Numbered from the stretch's first letter, positions 16,028-24,583 are shown. The stretch is 52,695 bases of DNA from JBBQWZ01 sp038210135 (GCA_038210135.1 JBBQWZ010000048.1:1-52695); one strand, 5' to 3'. Numbers and translations are program-made. Notes: generated by a model from the sequence alone, not told the origin.

Positions 16028-16830
16028 CGGATATTTGGATCGCCGGACTCGGGATGCAAACGCCCGGGCATGTGACGCGGCAGGTGGAACAAGCCATGCG
16101 GGTGTCACAAGAGGTGCTTTACCTCGACACAGGCGTAGCGACGAAAGCATTCCTGGAGCCGCTTTGCCGCCGCCTGACTTCCCTCTACGAAGAGAGTTAC
16201 GCGAGCGGGCGGCCGCGCGAGAACGCCTATGAGCATATGGCTGCGCGGGTTGTGGAGGCGGCTCTCGATCACCCGCCAGTCACGTTTGCGATCCATGGGC
16301 ATCCGCTGGTTGCCACGTCTCCGCCATTTCTGGTTCTGGAACTGGCCAATGCCCTGGATTTGCGGGTCACTGTGCTCCCCGGAATTTCAGCGATCGATGC
16401 CATTTTCGCTGACCTGAGGCTGGATCCTGTGGTCCACGGTGTGCAGATGTACGAAGCGACCGACCTGCTTTTGAGACGGCGTCCGCTGCAGTCCGACGTG
16501 CCGCTGATTGTCTGGCAGATCGGCCCCATTGAAACCTGCCTGCACAGCATGGGTGTTTCGCGGCCCGAGCGTTTCGCGCGGTTTATCGAATACGTGCGGC
16601 AGTTTTATCCGACTGGTCATGAGGTGGTCGCCATCTTCTGCTCACCGCACCCCATCATGCCTCCAACGATCCTGCGATTCGCGCTCGAAGACATGGGCAA
16701 CCACGCGCACGAGTTCCACGCGGGATTCACTCTGTACGTCCCGCCAGCAGGTTCCCGGCCGATACAAGACTACGACCTGCTGGGGAAGTTGAATAGCGAC
16801 GAACACTTGCGCAGAATCACTCGCGGGTGA
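16024..16830 (+). CDS. Borosin-type peptide backbone alpha-N-methyltransferase (tetrapyrrole-methylase fold)
   Basis: 268 residues. The fold is that of SAM-dependent tetrapyrrole methylases, beginning TDIWIAGLGMQTPGHVTRQV. It departs from CobA/SUMT enzymes and matches the borosin branch (fungal OphMA, bacterial SonM): SLYEESYASGRPRENAYEHM lines up with the OphMA segment that carries the catalytic Tyr-Arg-Tyr set (here Tyr55/Tyr59, Arg65, Tyr69). It is followed by GHP (92-94), LPGISAIDAIFADLRLDP (118-135) and YEATDLLLRRRP (143-154). It ends without the clasp and core domain fused in fungal enzymes, as expected for a split system whose substrate is the upstream gene. The start is GTG in the GTGA overlap. 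The reaction would be iterative N-methylation of backbone amides of the precursor. This was judged from remembered family patterns; no search was run. Confidence 0.75.
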   Translation: MTDIWIAGLGMQTPGHVTRQVEQAMRVSQEVLYLDTGVATKAFLEPLCRRLTSLYEESYASGRPRENAYEHMAARVVEAALDHPPVTFAIHGHPLVATSPPFLVLELANALDLRVTVLPGISAIDAIFADLRLDPVVHGVQMYEATDLLLRRRPLQSDVPLIVWQIGPIETCLHSMGVSRPERFARFIEYVRQFYPTGHEVVAIFCSPHPIMPPTILRFALEDMGNHAHEFHAGFTLYVPPAGSRPIQDYDLLGKLNSDEHLRRITRG

Positions 16831-17195
16831 CGCATCGGCATAGGTATCCGGGCCGCCGTCGAAGCCGGTAAGCAGGAGGACCGCGAAGCGATCGCGGGCA
16901 AAACAACTCATAACAACATCTCGCAAAGCAAGACGCTCGCGGTGATTACCGGAAAGCGACTGGCATCGAGCTCATCCCGAGCCGCCAAGTCTATGTCGGA
17001 ACCGCGAAACCTCTCGCGCCCTGCCTCGGCTGACGGCGAATTCGCCACGGGACCGTATTTGCGGTGTTTATGATCTCCCCCACTATCCCGTATCCTGAGC
17101 CGCCACCTGTGCGCCCCCCGCACACCACACCCAACACTAACCCATTGAAAAACAACACCCCACGAGATGGAAAACGAAGTGCCTCTCTCTCCCCC
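16831..17195. other. Stretch after the methyltransferase without a recognised gene
   Basis: After the TGA at 16828-16830 the same frame stays open for about 80 codons, to a TGA near 17069 (KTTHNNISQSKTLAVITGK is part of it). It has no start with a ribosome-binding site and resembles nothing known. The rest, up to the Omp85-like gene, is AC-rich (CCCCCCGCACACCACACCCA region) and holds no clear promoter. Confidence 0.4.
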
Positions 17196-18500
17196 ATGCA
17201 TCGCCTGTTGTTCCTCGTGATCCTCTGCGGCACGCTTTCGGCGGGCCGGCTTCCGGATTGGCTCTCAATGGATAGCAACCAAGATCCTGACGTCAACGTC
17301 AACACACGGTATACCGTGGAGAGTATCGACCTCAAAGGACACGCCGCGAAGCGTTTGAGCGAGCGGCTCCAGGCCGAACTCAACCGGCTGGTTGGCGCCA
17401 AGCTCGATCCCTCCAGGCTCGGCCGCTATGCCGACATGATCCAGAAGGAACTGCGGGCCAAGGTCGCCGTACGCGTGGAAAAAGGCACTCAACAAGGCAA
17501 CGTCGCCGTCGCGTTTGACATCGACCGCCCCACCCGGATCGGCCTCGATCTCGCCGCCCCCAAAGTCACCTATTACTCGGGCGAAGGTTGGACCGGCTTC
17601 GGCCAGGCGACCATCTCAAAAGACGACCACGCCTTCAAGTTCGGCCTCGTCAGCGATAGCGACTTGCTCACCGAGCGCTTCACCGGCGTCCAGGCCGGCT
17701 ACGAAAACAAGTTCCTCTTCTCAGACCGAATCGGCCTGCGGTTCGACTACAGCATCTACCGTGCGCAATGGAATCACGCCACGCTGAACGCACTTGCCTT
17801 GAGCAATCAACTCAGCGGACCCCAAGGCCTCTATCGCACGCGGGAAACTTTCGCGCCCGCTGTCACGTTCGCTCTGGCGAAACCCCTGTCGCTGAGCGTG
17901 GGAGTCGACTTTGTACGGCTGGAAGGCCAGTACCCCAGCGCGAATATCGAGTCCGCCAACGCCGCGGTATCTACTCTGCGCTATACCCAGCGCTGGGGGG
18001 ATTCCGTCACCGGTTCGCTGCATCAGAACCGCGACAACGACGAGCAGTCCGCCGACCTTTCCGCCACCTATTCGATCCGCGCCTCCGCCCGTACACTCGA
18101 TGCCGATCTGCCCTACACCCGCCATTCCTTCGGCTCCCGCTTCGCCTGGACCCGCGGAGCTAACCGCGTCATCGCGAAATTCACCGGCGGAATCCTCAAC
18201 GGCGCCGCGCCCTTGTTTGAACGCTTCTCCGCCGGCAATATGCAGACCCTCCGCGGCTGGAATAAATTCGACCTCGCTCCTAAAGGCGGCGACCGGATCG
18301 CTACCGGCTCCGTCGAATATCACTACGACATGTTCATGCTGTTTTATGACACCGGCTCGGTGTGGGATCGTGGAACGTCGCCTTCGCAAAAGCATGGCGT
18401 CGGCGTCGGCCTCCACTTCGCCGGCTTCCAGGTCGCCGTGGCGCTGCCTGTCCGCGATGGCCATATGAATCCGGTCTTTCTGGTGGGGACTACTTTTTGA
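17196..18500 (+). CDS. Omp85/BamA-like outer-membrane beta-barrel protein
   Basis: 434 residues from the ATG at 17196, which gives the signal peptide MHRLLFLVILCGTLSAGR; the frame is open upstream to 17064, but that extension is Pro/Thr-rich and unlikely. One POTRA-like region (about 35-115, YTVESIDLKGHAAKRLSERL) precedes alternating barrel strands ending in Phe (LVGTTF). The segment MQTLRGWNKF resembles the (V/L)RG(F/Y/W) loop motif of Omp85 proteins. It could export, insert or anchor envelope proteins. It overlaps the next gene by four bases (TTGA). It may form one unit with the DUF4390-like protein and the kinase/regulator pair. Confidence 0.72.
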   Translation: MHRLLFLVILCGTLSAGRLPDWLSMDSNQDPDVNVNTRYTVESIDLKGHAAKRLSERLQAELNRLVGAKLDPSRLGRYADMIQKELRAKVAVRVEKGTQQGNVAVAFDIDRPTRIGLDLAAPKVTYYSGEGWTGFGQATISKDDHAFKFGLVSDSDLLTERFTGVQAGYENKFLFSDRIGLRFDYSIYRAQWNHATLNALALSNQLSGPQGLYRTRETFAPAVTFALAKPLSLSVGVDFVRLEGQYPSANIESANAAVSTLRYTQRWGDSVTGSLHQNRDNDEQSADLSATYSIRASARTLDADLPYTRHSFGSRFAWTRGANRVIAKFTGGILNGAAPLFERFSAGNMQTLRGWNKFDLAPKGGDRIATGSVEYHYDMFMLFYDTGSVWDRGTSPSQKHGVGVGLHFAGFQVAVALPVRDGHMNPVFLVGTTF

Positions 18501-19093
18501 TCAGGCGCCTTGCGCTATTAGGACTCCTATTTCTCTCCGGCTTTCTCCTCGCCGTGTGGGCCGAGGACCTGCTCGTCAACTGGCAGGGCGAACACCTCCA
18601 CATCACCGCTCCGCAAGTTCATTTTCTGACCGGCAAACCACTCGAACGCCTGCGCAACGGAGCCACCGTCGTCTTCGATTTCTCCCTGTCCATTTCCACC
18701 AACTCCAACCTGAAACTCCGCGATCGCGCGCTCGAACGCTACGCCATCAGCTACGATTTATGGGAGGAGAAATTCTCCGTGAAGCAGTTGCGCACCGCGC
18801 GGAAGCCTTCGTCTCTGCTAACCGGAGCAGCCGCCGAAGCCTGGTGCATCGATAACATCGCCGTCGGCTCGGGCGGCGTCACCCCGACAGAACCCGTCTG
18901 GCTGCGCCTCGAAGTTCGCGGCGGGGATGGCAAGGAAGCGCCCATTTTCGGCCCCCGCAACATCGGCGAATCCGGAATCAGCCTCACCAGCCTGGTAGAA
19001 ATCTTCAGCCGCCCCGCATCCCCCCAACAGCTCCGCCTCGTAGCCGAAGCCGGCCCCCTAAAGCTCAGCGACATCCGCAAAAGGGGCCTCTGA
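18497..19093 (+). CDS. DUF4390-like exported protein
   Basis: 198 residues from a TTG in the TTGA overlap with the barrel gene. The N terminus is a signal anchor (IRRLALLGLLFLSGFLLAVW). The body is beta-rich, with GATVVFDFSLSI, RYAISYDLWEEKFSVKQL and SLTSLVEIFSRP. This resembles DUF4390, a family of unknown function that in other bacteria sits just upstream of NtrY-like kinases, exactly the layout here (the kinase follows after 175 bases of repeats). The family call rests on pattern and context and could be wrong. Frames starting earlier (18362) lie inside the barrel gene and are not believed. Confidence 0.6.
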   Translation: MIRRLALLGLLFLSGFLLAVWAEDLLVNWQGEHLHITAPQVHFLTGKPLERLRNGATVVFDFSLSISTNSNLKLRDRALERYAISYDLWEEKFSVKQLRTARKPSSLLTGAAAEAWCIDNIAVGSGGVTPTEPVWLRLEVRGGDGKEAPIFGPRNIGESGISLTSLVEIFSRPASPQQLRLVAEAGPLKLSDIRKRGL

Positions 19094-19168
19094 TGCCGCG
19101 CGTTTCATCCGCAACCGCGAAACCGCATAGCGCGAAATTACCTAGCGCGAAATTACTCATAGCTATAG

Positions 19169-19188
19169 CCCCGCCCGTAAGGGCGGGG
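19169..19188 (+). repeat. GTAA-loop hairpin, copy 1
   Basis: CCCCGCCCGTAAGGGCGGGG: an eight-pair stem closed by GTAA, here fully Watson-Crick. It is one of 12 copies in the window. It lies just after the DUF4390-like gene and could also stop transcription, though no T-run follows. Confidence 0.85.
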
Positions 19189-19215
19189 ATCACCAACTCC
19201 TCCTCCTTTACCGAA

Positions 19216-19235
19216 CCGCGACCGTCAGGGAGCGG
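19216..19235 (+). repeat. GTAA-loop hairpin, copy 2 (GTCA loop)
   Basis: CCGC-GA-CC-GTCA-GG-GA-GCGG: outer four pairs, a GA/GA internal loop, two pairs, a four-base loop. Flanked by ACCGAA on the left and AC on the right, as in copy 28327. It lies upstream of the kinase gene. Confidence 0.85.
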
Positions 19236-19268
19236 ACTCCAAACCCATAATTTCCTTGGGCAAACCCA

Positions 19269-21710
19269 GTGAATCGCCTCCGCACCAAACTGATCGTCGT
19301 CTTCCTAGCGGCCACTATCGCACCCCTCACGCTCACCGTGTGGATCACCTTCGCGCTCCTCCGCCAGAGCCTCGACCTGGCCCCCCTCCGCGAACTCGAC
19401 GAAGTCTCGAAATCCCTGGAACGAGTCGGACGCGAGTATTATCAGCATTCGAAAGACGCCCTCAAACTCGAAGCCGCCACCGGACGCCTGACCCCAAAAA
19501 CGTACGCCGCCGCCGAAGACGAACCCGATGAGGTCGCCGAGTTCCGCGAAAGCAATCAACACGAACGCTTCACTCTCGCCGGTCAAGGTGGCGATCGCCT
19601 CGATTACATGATCCGCAAAGGCTCCGACGTGCTCATCTACTCGCAAGCCCTCGGCGCGCCCATGCGCGAAATCTCGAAGCAATACGCCGGAGCCCGCGGC
19701 GTCCTCGACACCGCCCGCCAGCGCGACCTCCCTCGCGGCTTCAACTCCGCCTTCGTCGTCCTCGCTGGAGCCCTCTGGGCCTCCTCCCTCGCCGCACTCA
19801 TCTACCTCGCCAACCGCCTCAGCAAGCCCGTTCGCCACCTCACTCGTGGACTCGCCGCCGTCGCTCAAGGCGATCTCTCCGCCCGCGTCGCCGACTCCGG
19901 AACCGACGACGAACTCGGCGCCGCCGTCCGCGCCTTCAACCACATGGCCGACGAACTCCAACACGCGCGCGAACGCCTGATCCACGTCACCCGCCTCGCC
20001 AGCTGGCAGGCTCTCGCCCGAAAAATGGCGCACGAAGTGAAAAATTCCCTCACCCCCATCCGCCTCACCACCGAGGAAATGGCCATCCGCGGAGCCACTT
20101 TCGCCACCACCCCCGCCGATCGCGCCTTTCTCGAACAGGCCGCGCAGATCGTCGTCGATGAGGTAACCACGCTCGAAAAACGCGTCCGCGCCTTCTCCGA
20201 TTTTGCCGCCGAGCCGCCCGTCATGCCCGATCGCGTGGACGTCAACGCGCTTGTCGAAGAGCGTGTGGCTCTCTTAAGATCTGCTCATCCGGAAGTGCAC
20301 TACGAAGTCCGCGTCTCGCCGGAACCCCTCTTCGCCACCGCCGACGCGGACCTGCTCAAAGGCATCCTCACCAACTTGCTCGAAAACGCTGCGCACGCCG
20401 CCGGCGGCCGTCCCAGGAGCATTGTCCGCGCTCTGACTCGCATCGACGACGGCAGGATTCAGATCGAGGTTCACGACTCCGGGCCCGGCCTCAGCGCCCA
20501 GGCGCGCTCGACCCTTTTCGAGCCGAGCATCTCTTTCAAGAAGGGCGGCATGGGCCTCGGCCTCTCCATCGCCCGCAAAAGCGCGCTCATGTGCGGCGGC
20601 GATCTCACCGCTATCGACGGCGAACTCGCCGGAGCCGCCTTTCGCGTCGTCCTCCCGTTGGCAGCCGAATCCCCCGCCTTCGAAGACGAGCCCGCAAGGA
20701 GCAATCCACCCATGGCATCCGTTGCCGTAAAAACTTTCGCCGGCCTGGTCATCCTCTGCGCCGTCGTCGTCGGACAGACGCCCGGCGACCCGACCTTCAA
20801 GGTCAAGGTTCCGCTCGTGATCGCGCCGACCATCGTCGTCGACAGCAAGGGTAAGTTCATCGACGGATTGCGCGGCGACGAGTTCCTCCTGTTCGACAAC
20901 AACAAACCGCAGAAGATCACCGACGACGTCACCTGGCAGCCGATTTCGCTGGTCGTCGCCGTCGAGACCAGTTTCAATTTGCGCTGGGCGATTCCGAAAA
21001 TTTCGCGCATCGGTTCGATGCTCGAAGCGCTGGTTGCCGGCAAAGATGGCGACGCCGCCGTCATCAACTACGATTCCACCGTGCGCGTCGTCCAGCCCTT
21101 CACCCGCGACTTCAACAAGATCAACTCGACTCTCGAATTCACCCAGCTGGGCGGACACAAAGCCCGCGTCTCGGACGCCGTCGCCGCCGCGGTGAAACTT
21201 CTCGAAGCCCGTCCCGTCGAACGCCGCCGCGTCCTGCTGCTGATCGGCGAAACGCGCGATCGCGGCAGCGAAACCAAGCTCGCCGACGCCGCGCAAGCCG
21301 CCCAGGCCGCCAACATCATCGTCTACACCGTGGCCGTGAATCACGCCGTCACCGCTTTCCAGGGCGCCATGGTGAATCCGCAGATCGAAGTCTATAAGCA
21401 CGGCTCGAGCGCCGTGCCCTCCGAGCAAAACTGGTTCGCTCCGTTCTTCGAACTCTTCCGCGCCGCGCAAAGCAAGCAAGCCGATCCCTTCGAAGCGCTC
21501 GCCCGCCTCACCGGCGGACGCCGCGAGAGCTTCGCCAAGCGCAGTGGACTCGAAGACGCAATTACGAAAATTGGAGAAGAGATCCACAGCCAATACATGC
21601 TCGCCTACACGCCCGCATCGGGCGACCCTGGCTTTCATGAAATCCGCGTTCAGGTGACGCGCCCCGGCGCCACCATTCGCACGCGCGCCGGCTACTGGCT
21701 GGGTCAATAA
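19269..21710 (+). CDS. NtrY-like histidine kinase fused in frame to a VWFA-domain protein
   Basis: 813 residues in one frame, GTG start. Part 1 (1-480): membrane segment 8-30, a sensor loop, membrane segment about 160-180, HAMP (about 182-234), HisKA with phospho-acceptor His255 in KMAHEVKNSLTPIRL, and an ATPase domain with N box LLENAAHA, DSGPGL and GMGLGLSI. Part 2 (482-813): a hydrophobic segment (VAVKTFAGLVILCAVVVGQT) and a VWFA domain of the acidobacterial type (PTIVVDSKGKFIDGL, YDSTVRVVQPFTRDF, VLLLIGETRDRGS). AAGGAG at 20696-20701 and the ATG at 20712 sit at the joint, so part 2 may also be made alone as a secreted protein. In the fusion the VWFA part would cross to the periplasm. The regulator gene follows after four bases. 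Confidence 0.8.
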   Translation: MNRLRTKLIVVFLAATIAPLTLTVWITFALLRQSLDLAPLRELDEVSKSLERVGREYYQHSKDALKLEAATGRLTPKTYAAAEDEPDEVAEFRESNQHERFTLAGQGGDRLDYMIRKGSDVLIYSQALGAPMREISKQYAGARGVLDTARQRDLPRGFNSAFVVLAGALWASSLAALIYLANRLSKPVRHLTRGLAAVAQGDLSARVADSGTDDELGAAVRAFNHMADELQHARERLIHVTRLASWQALARKMAHEVKNSLTPIRLTTEEMAIRGATFATTPADRAFLEQAAQIVVDEVTTLEKRVRAFSDFAAEPPVMPDRVDVNALVEERVALLRSAHPEVHYEVRVSPEPLFATADADLLKGILTNLLENAAHAAGGRPRSIVRALTRIDDGRIQIEVHDSGPGLSAQARSTLFEPSISFKKGGMGLGLSIARKSALMCGGDLTAIDGELAGAAFRVVLPLAAESPAFEDEPARSNPPMASVAVKTFAGLVILCAVVVGQTPGDPTFKVKVPLVIAPTIVVDSKGKFIDGLRGDEFLLFDNNKPQKITDDVTWQPISLVVAVETSFNLRWAIPKISRIGSMLEALVAGKDGDAAVINYDSTVRVVQPFTRDFNKINSTLEFTQLGGHKARVSDAVAAAVKLLEARPVERRRVLLLIGETRDRGSETKLADAAQAAQAANIIVYTVAVNHAVTAFQGAMVNPQIEVYKHGSSAVPSEQNWFAPFFELFRAAQSKQADPFEALARLTGGRRESFAKRSGLEDAITKIGEEIHSQYMLAYTPASGDPGFHEIRVQVTRPGATIRTRAGYWLGQ

Positions 21711-21714
21711 CCGA

Positions 21715-23049
21715 ATGGCAAAAAGAGTCCTCATCGTCGATGACGAGCCCAACATCGGCCGCTCTCTGAAACTGATTCTCGAACGCGAAGGCTACACCGT
21801 CAGCCTTTGCGGATCAGTCGGCGAAGGCCGCGTTTTCCCCCATCGCGCCGACGTGTATCTGCTCGACGTCCGCCTGCCCGATGGCAGCGGCATCGACCTC
21901 CTCCGCGCCCTCCGCGAAGCCGGCAACGACGCGCCCGCCGTCATGATCTCCGGCCACGGAACTATCGCCGACGCCGTCGAAGCGGTCCATGCGGGAGCCT
22001 TCGACTTCCTCGAAAAGCCTCTCAGCCGCGAGCGCGTTTTGCTCGCCCTCGACCACGCCCTCGAACAAACCCATCTCCGCCAGGAAAACGCCCTTCTCCG
22101 CGAACAAGCCGGACCCGGCCCCCGCATGATCGGCCACAGCCCCGCCTTCATCCGCGTCGTCGAACACGCCACCATGGCCGCGCGCAGTGACGCCCGCGTC
22201 CTGCTCACCGGCGAATCCGGAACCGGCAAGGAACTGCTCGCCGCCCACATCCACGCCGAAAGCCCCTTCGCCTCCGGCCCCTTCGTCAAAGTGAATTGCG
22301 CCGCCATCCCCACCGAGCTGATCGAAAGCGAACTCTTCGGCCACGAGAAAGGCGCCTTCACTGGAGCCGCCGCCGCGCGCCGCGGCAAGTTCGAACTCGC
22401 CGACGGCGGAACGCTGTTCCTCGACGAAGTCGGCGACCTCCACGGAGCCTCCCAAGCCAAACTCCTACGCGTTTTGCAGGAAGGCGAATTTCACCGCGTC
22501 GGCGGTGAGCAACTCATCCACGTCAGCGTCCGCGTCGTCGCCGCCACCAACCGCGATCTCACCGAAATGGTGGCCCAGCAGAAGTTCCGCGAAGATCTGT
22601 ACTATCGCCTCTGCGTCGTGCCGATCCGGGTCCCCGGCTTGCGCGAGCGCCCCGAAGATATCCGCGCTCTCTCCGAATATTTCCTTCACGATTTCTGCAG
22701 CCGCAACAACTTCAAGCCGAAACGCTTCGACGAGGAAGTGTTCGATTTCCTCGGAGCCTATCACTGGCCCGGCAACGCCCGCGAACTCCGCAATACCGTC
22801 GAGCGCATGGCCATCCTCACGCCCGGCGATCTCTTAGGCCCGGATTCCGTGCCCATGGAAGTCCGCCTCGGCAAGCAAAACGGAGCCCCCTCGAACCTCA
22901 AAGCCGCCCGCGATTCCGCCGAGCGCGACCACATCTTAAAGGCTCTCGAAGAAACCAGCTGGAACGTATCGAGCGCCGCCCGTCAATTAGGTATGGAGCG
23001 AACCAACCTTCACAAACGCATAAGAGCCCTAGGCCTGGCAAGAACCTAG
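21715..23049 (+). CDS. NtrC/NtrX-family sigma-54-dependent response regulator
   Basis: 444 residues. Receiver domain 1-120 with Asp9/Asp10, phospho-acceptor Asp51 (VYLLDVRLPDG) and Lys near 105. AAA+ domain about 140-370 with Walker A GESGTGKE, the sigma-54 contact loop GAFTGA and Walker B GGTLFLDEVGD. Fis-type helix-turn-helix at the end (SSAARQLGMERTNLHKRIRA). When phosphorylated by the upstream kinase it would activate sigma-54 promoters. The order kinase-regulator and the DUF4390-like gene upstream match NtrY/NtrX loci. The ATG follows the kinase stop by four bases, so the two are co-translated. Targets are unknown. Confidence 0.93.
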   Translation: MAKRVLIVDDEPNIGRSLKLILEREGYTVSLCGSVGEGRVFPHRADVYLLDVRLPDGSGIDLLRALREAGNDAPAVMISGHGTIADAVEAVHAGAFDFLEKPLSRERVLLALDHALEQTHLRQENALLREQAGPGPRMIGHSPAFIRVVEHATMAARSDARVLLTGESGTGKELLAAHIHAESPFASGPFVKVNCAAIPTELIESELFGHEKGAFTGAAAARRGKFELADGGTLFLDEVGDLHGASQAKLLRVLQEGEFHRVGGEQLIHVSVRVVAATNRDLTEMVAQQKFREDLYYRLCVVPIRVPGLRERPEDIRALSEYFLHDFCSRNNFKPKRFDEEVFDFLGAYHWPGNARELRNTVERMAILTPGDLLGPDSVPMEVRLGKQNGAPSNLKAARDSAERDHILKALEETSWNVSSAARQLGMERTNLHKRIRALGLART

Positions 23050-23084
23050 CGGGACGAGGCGCTCCAGCCCAACCGCAACCAAAG

Positions 23085-23135
23085 AATCCGAGCCGCGCCC
23101 AGAGTGCTCCGCCAGGAGCACGTCGGAAGCGGACC
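23085..23135 (+). repeat. Family D repeat, copy 1
   Basis: AATCCGAGCCGC at the left, the hairpin GTGCTCC-GCCA-GGAGCAC in the middle and CGTCGGAAGCGGACC at the right. The same frame with a different middle occurs at 31985 and, inverted, at 51301 and 52555. Confidence 0.75.
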
Positions 23136-23189
23136 AAACTGAACGCGCCCGCGCGGGTTACACTACGCGCACGGAGCCGCAACGAACCC

Positions 23190-23228
23190 GCGCGCACGAA
23201 GCGAGGCGAAGTCGAGCGCAGTAAGTGA
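23190..23228 (+). repeat. Family C palindromic repeat, copy 2
   Basis: GCGCGCACGAAGCGAGGCGA followed by AGTCGAGCGCAGTAAGTG. The inner hairpin is GGC-GAA-GTC, shorter than in copies 1 and 4. It lies beside the end of the M48 protease gene. Confidence 0.8.
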
Positions 23229-23242
23229 CCCGGTCCCCGGAC

Positions 23243-24385
23243 TCACCGCTTGAACATACTCGCGGCTGTGTTCTTCCACTTATCCACCGCCGAAGCCTGA
23301 GGAGCGTCCGCGATCGATTGCTTTGCCCCGCACTTCGGACAGAACTTCGTCTCGTTCGGCAGCGCGGTTCCGCATTGCGCGCAGCCCACCGGAGCCGCAA
23401 TCTCTCCTGCCACCGGAACCGGCCGTCCGCATTCCGGGCAGAACGTCAGCTTCGAATTCACCAGCGTTCCGCACGCACATTTGATCCGGGCTCCGCCTTC
23501 ATGCAAGCCAAGCAGGTCGCGCTTGTACTCGCCGCCAAGGATCGCCTTGTACTCTTCGCCGGCCGCGTATTCCTTCAGCGCCTTCAAGCGGACCGGAATA
23601 AACGGATGCGTGTTCTGCGCGTTTTCAAGAATCGAAACCACCAGCACCAGCTTGTTCACTTCTTTGTGCGCCGTCACCTGGCTCATCGCGGAATCCAGGC
23701 CGAACTCATCTTCGTAACCGCGTACGTTACCCGCCAGCTTCGCCAGCGCGCGCTGGCCTGTTTCCAAATCCTGAACACACAGCAGCGCAGCGCGGTCGCA
23801 AGTATATTCCGCGCGCCGGTACCATTCCCAGTACGCGAATAGCAGCGGCAGCCGCAGTAAACCAACGCCAGGAATCGGAACCAGCGACGCGAGTAGATCC
23901 CAGTAGCGAATCAGGATGTCGCCGAGTTGCCTGTACAAGCCATGCGCGCACTTGATGTGCCCGATCTCGTGGCCGATCACGAACGACAATTCGTCCGGCG
24001 TCAGCGTCTCGACCAGCCCGCTGTGCAACACGATGCAGGTGCGGCGTTGGCCCGCTGTGTAGGCGTTCAGCATCGGATTGGTCGTGATGTATAGCTCCGG
24101 CATCGGGCACGAAAGAATCTCCGCGCACCGCTTCGTCATCGCGTAGAGCGACGCATAGCTGGTTTCATTCGCCTTGATCATCTGCTCGTTATTTTTCAAA
24201 TAGACGATCTGCTCGGTGAAATTTTCCTGCAGCCACGTCAGCAACGGACTCGCACCGGGCACGGACTTCAACGCGTTCAGCGCTTCCTCGTCTCCTGGGT
24301 ACGTAAACGTCTGGTAGGAAATCTCAGGGAACAGAATCTGGTTGGACGAAAATACGCGAGCGTCCTGATTTTTAAGCGCGGTCAC
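23243..24385 (-). CDS. M48-family metalloprotease with C-terminal double zinc ribbon
   Basis: 380 residues from a GTG at 24385 that has AAGGAG six bases upstream; longer frames to 24514 lack this. The zinc-peptidase motif is LSFVIGHEIGHIKCAH (HExxH), with the third ligand Glu expected in AEYTCDRAAL. After the catalytic domain come two CxxC pairs per ribbon (CACG...CPEC and CAQC...CPKC), a zinc-ribbon tail. A hydrophobic block (LLASLVPIPGVGLLRLPLLF) suggests membrane contact. It is a HtpX-like or YgjP-like quality-control protease. Substrates are unknown. No operon partner; flanked by family C repeats on both sides. Confidence 0.88.
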   Translation of the reverse strand: MTALKNQDARVFSSNQILFPEISYQTFTYPGDEEALNALKSVPGASPLLTWLQENFTEQIVYLKNNEQMIKANETSYASLYAMTKRCAEILSCPMPELYITTNPMLNAYTAGQRRTCIVLHSGLVETLTPDELSFVIGHEIGHIKCAHGLYRQLGDILIRYWDLLASLVPIPGVGLLRLPLLFAYWEWYRRAEYTCDRAALLCVQDLETGQRALAKLAGNVRGYEDEFGLDSAMSQVTAHKEVNKLVLVVSILENAQNTHPFIPVRLKALKEYAAGEEYKAILGGEYKRDLLGLHEGGARIKCACGTLVNSKLTFCPECGRPVPVAGEIAAPVGCAQCGTALPNETKFCPKCGAKQSIADAPQASAVDKWKNTAASMFKR

Positions 24386-24515
24386 GATCGACTCCTTACG
24401 AACTTGTTTGACGGCGGCTCGTTGAGCACCGCCCGTCAGTATATGTGGAATCGCCGAAGAAATTGATAGCGACAACGAAAGGAATTCTTTCGAAAGAGCG
24501 ACCCGAAGCCCCACG

Positions 24516-24561
24516 CATCGAGGCGCGCCCGAAGCGAGACGAAGTCGAGCGCAGTAAGTGC
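24516..24561 (+). repeat. Family C palindromic repeat, copy 3
   Basis: CATCGAGGCGCGCCCGAAGC at the left and GTCGAGCGCAGTAAGTGCC at the right. The inner hairpin is GAC-GAA-GTC, a compensated change from GGGC-GAA-GCCC. It lies between the M48 and ribBA genes. Confidence 0.8.
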
Positions 24562-24583
24562 CTTCAACCGACCGCTTAGCAGC

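Noticed and set aside
16024..16830. Siroheme/cobalamin methyltransferase (SUMT/CobA) call
   Set aside because: The tetrapyrrole-methylase fold is shared, but the YEESYxSGRPRENAYEHM and YEATDLLLRRRP segments fit the borosin branch and no tetrapyrrole genes lie beside it.
20274..21755. 493-residue minus-strand frame opposite the kinase-VWFA gene
   Set aside because: A shadow frame; Gly/Asp/Glu-rich translation without domains.
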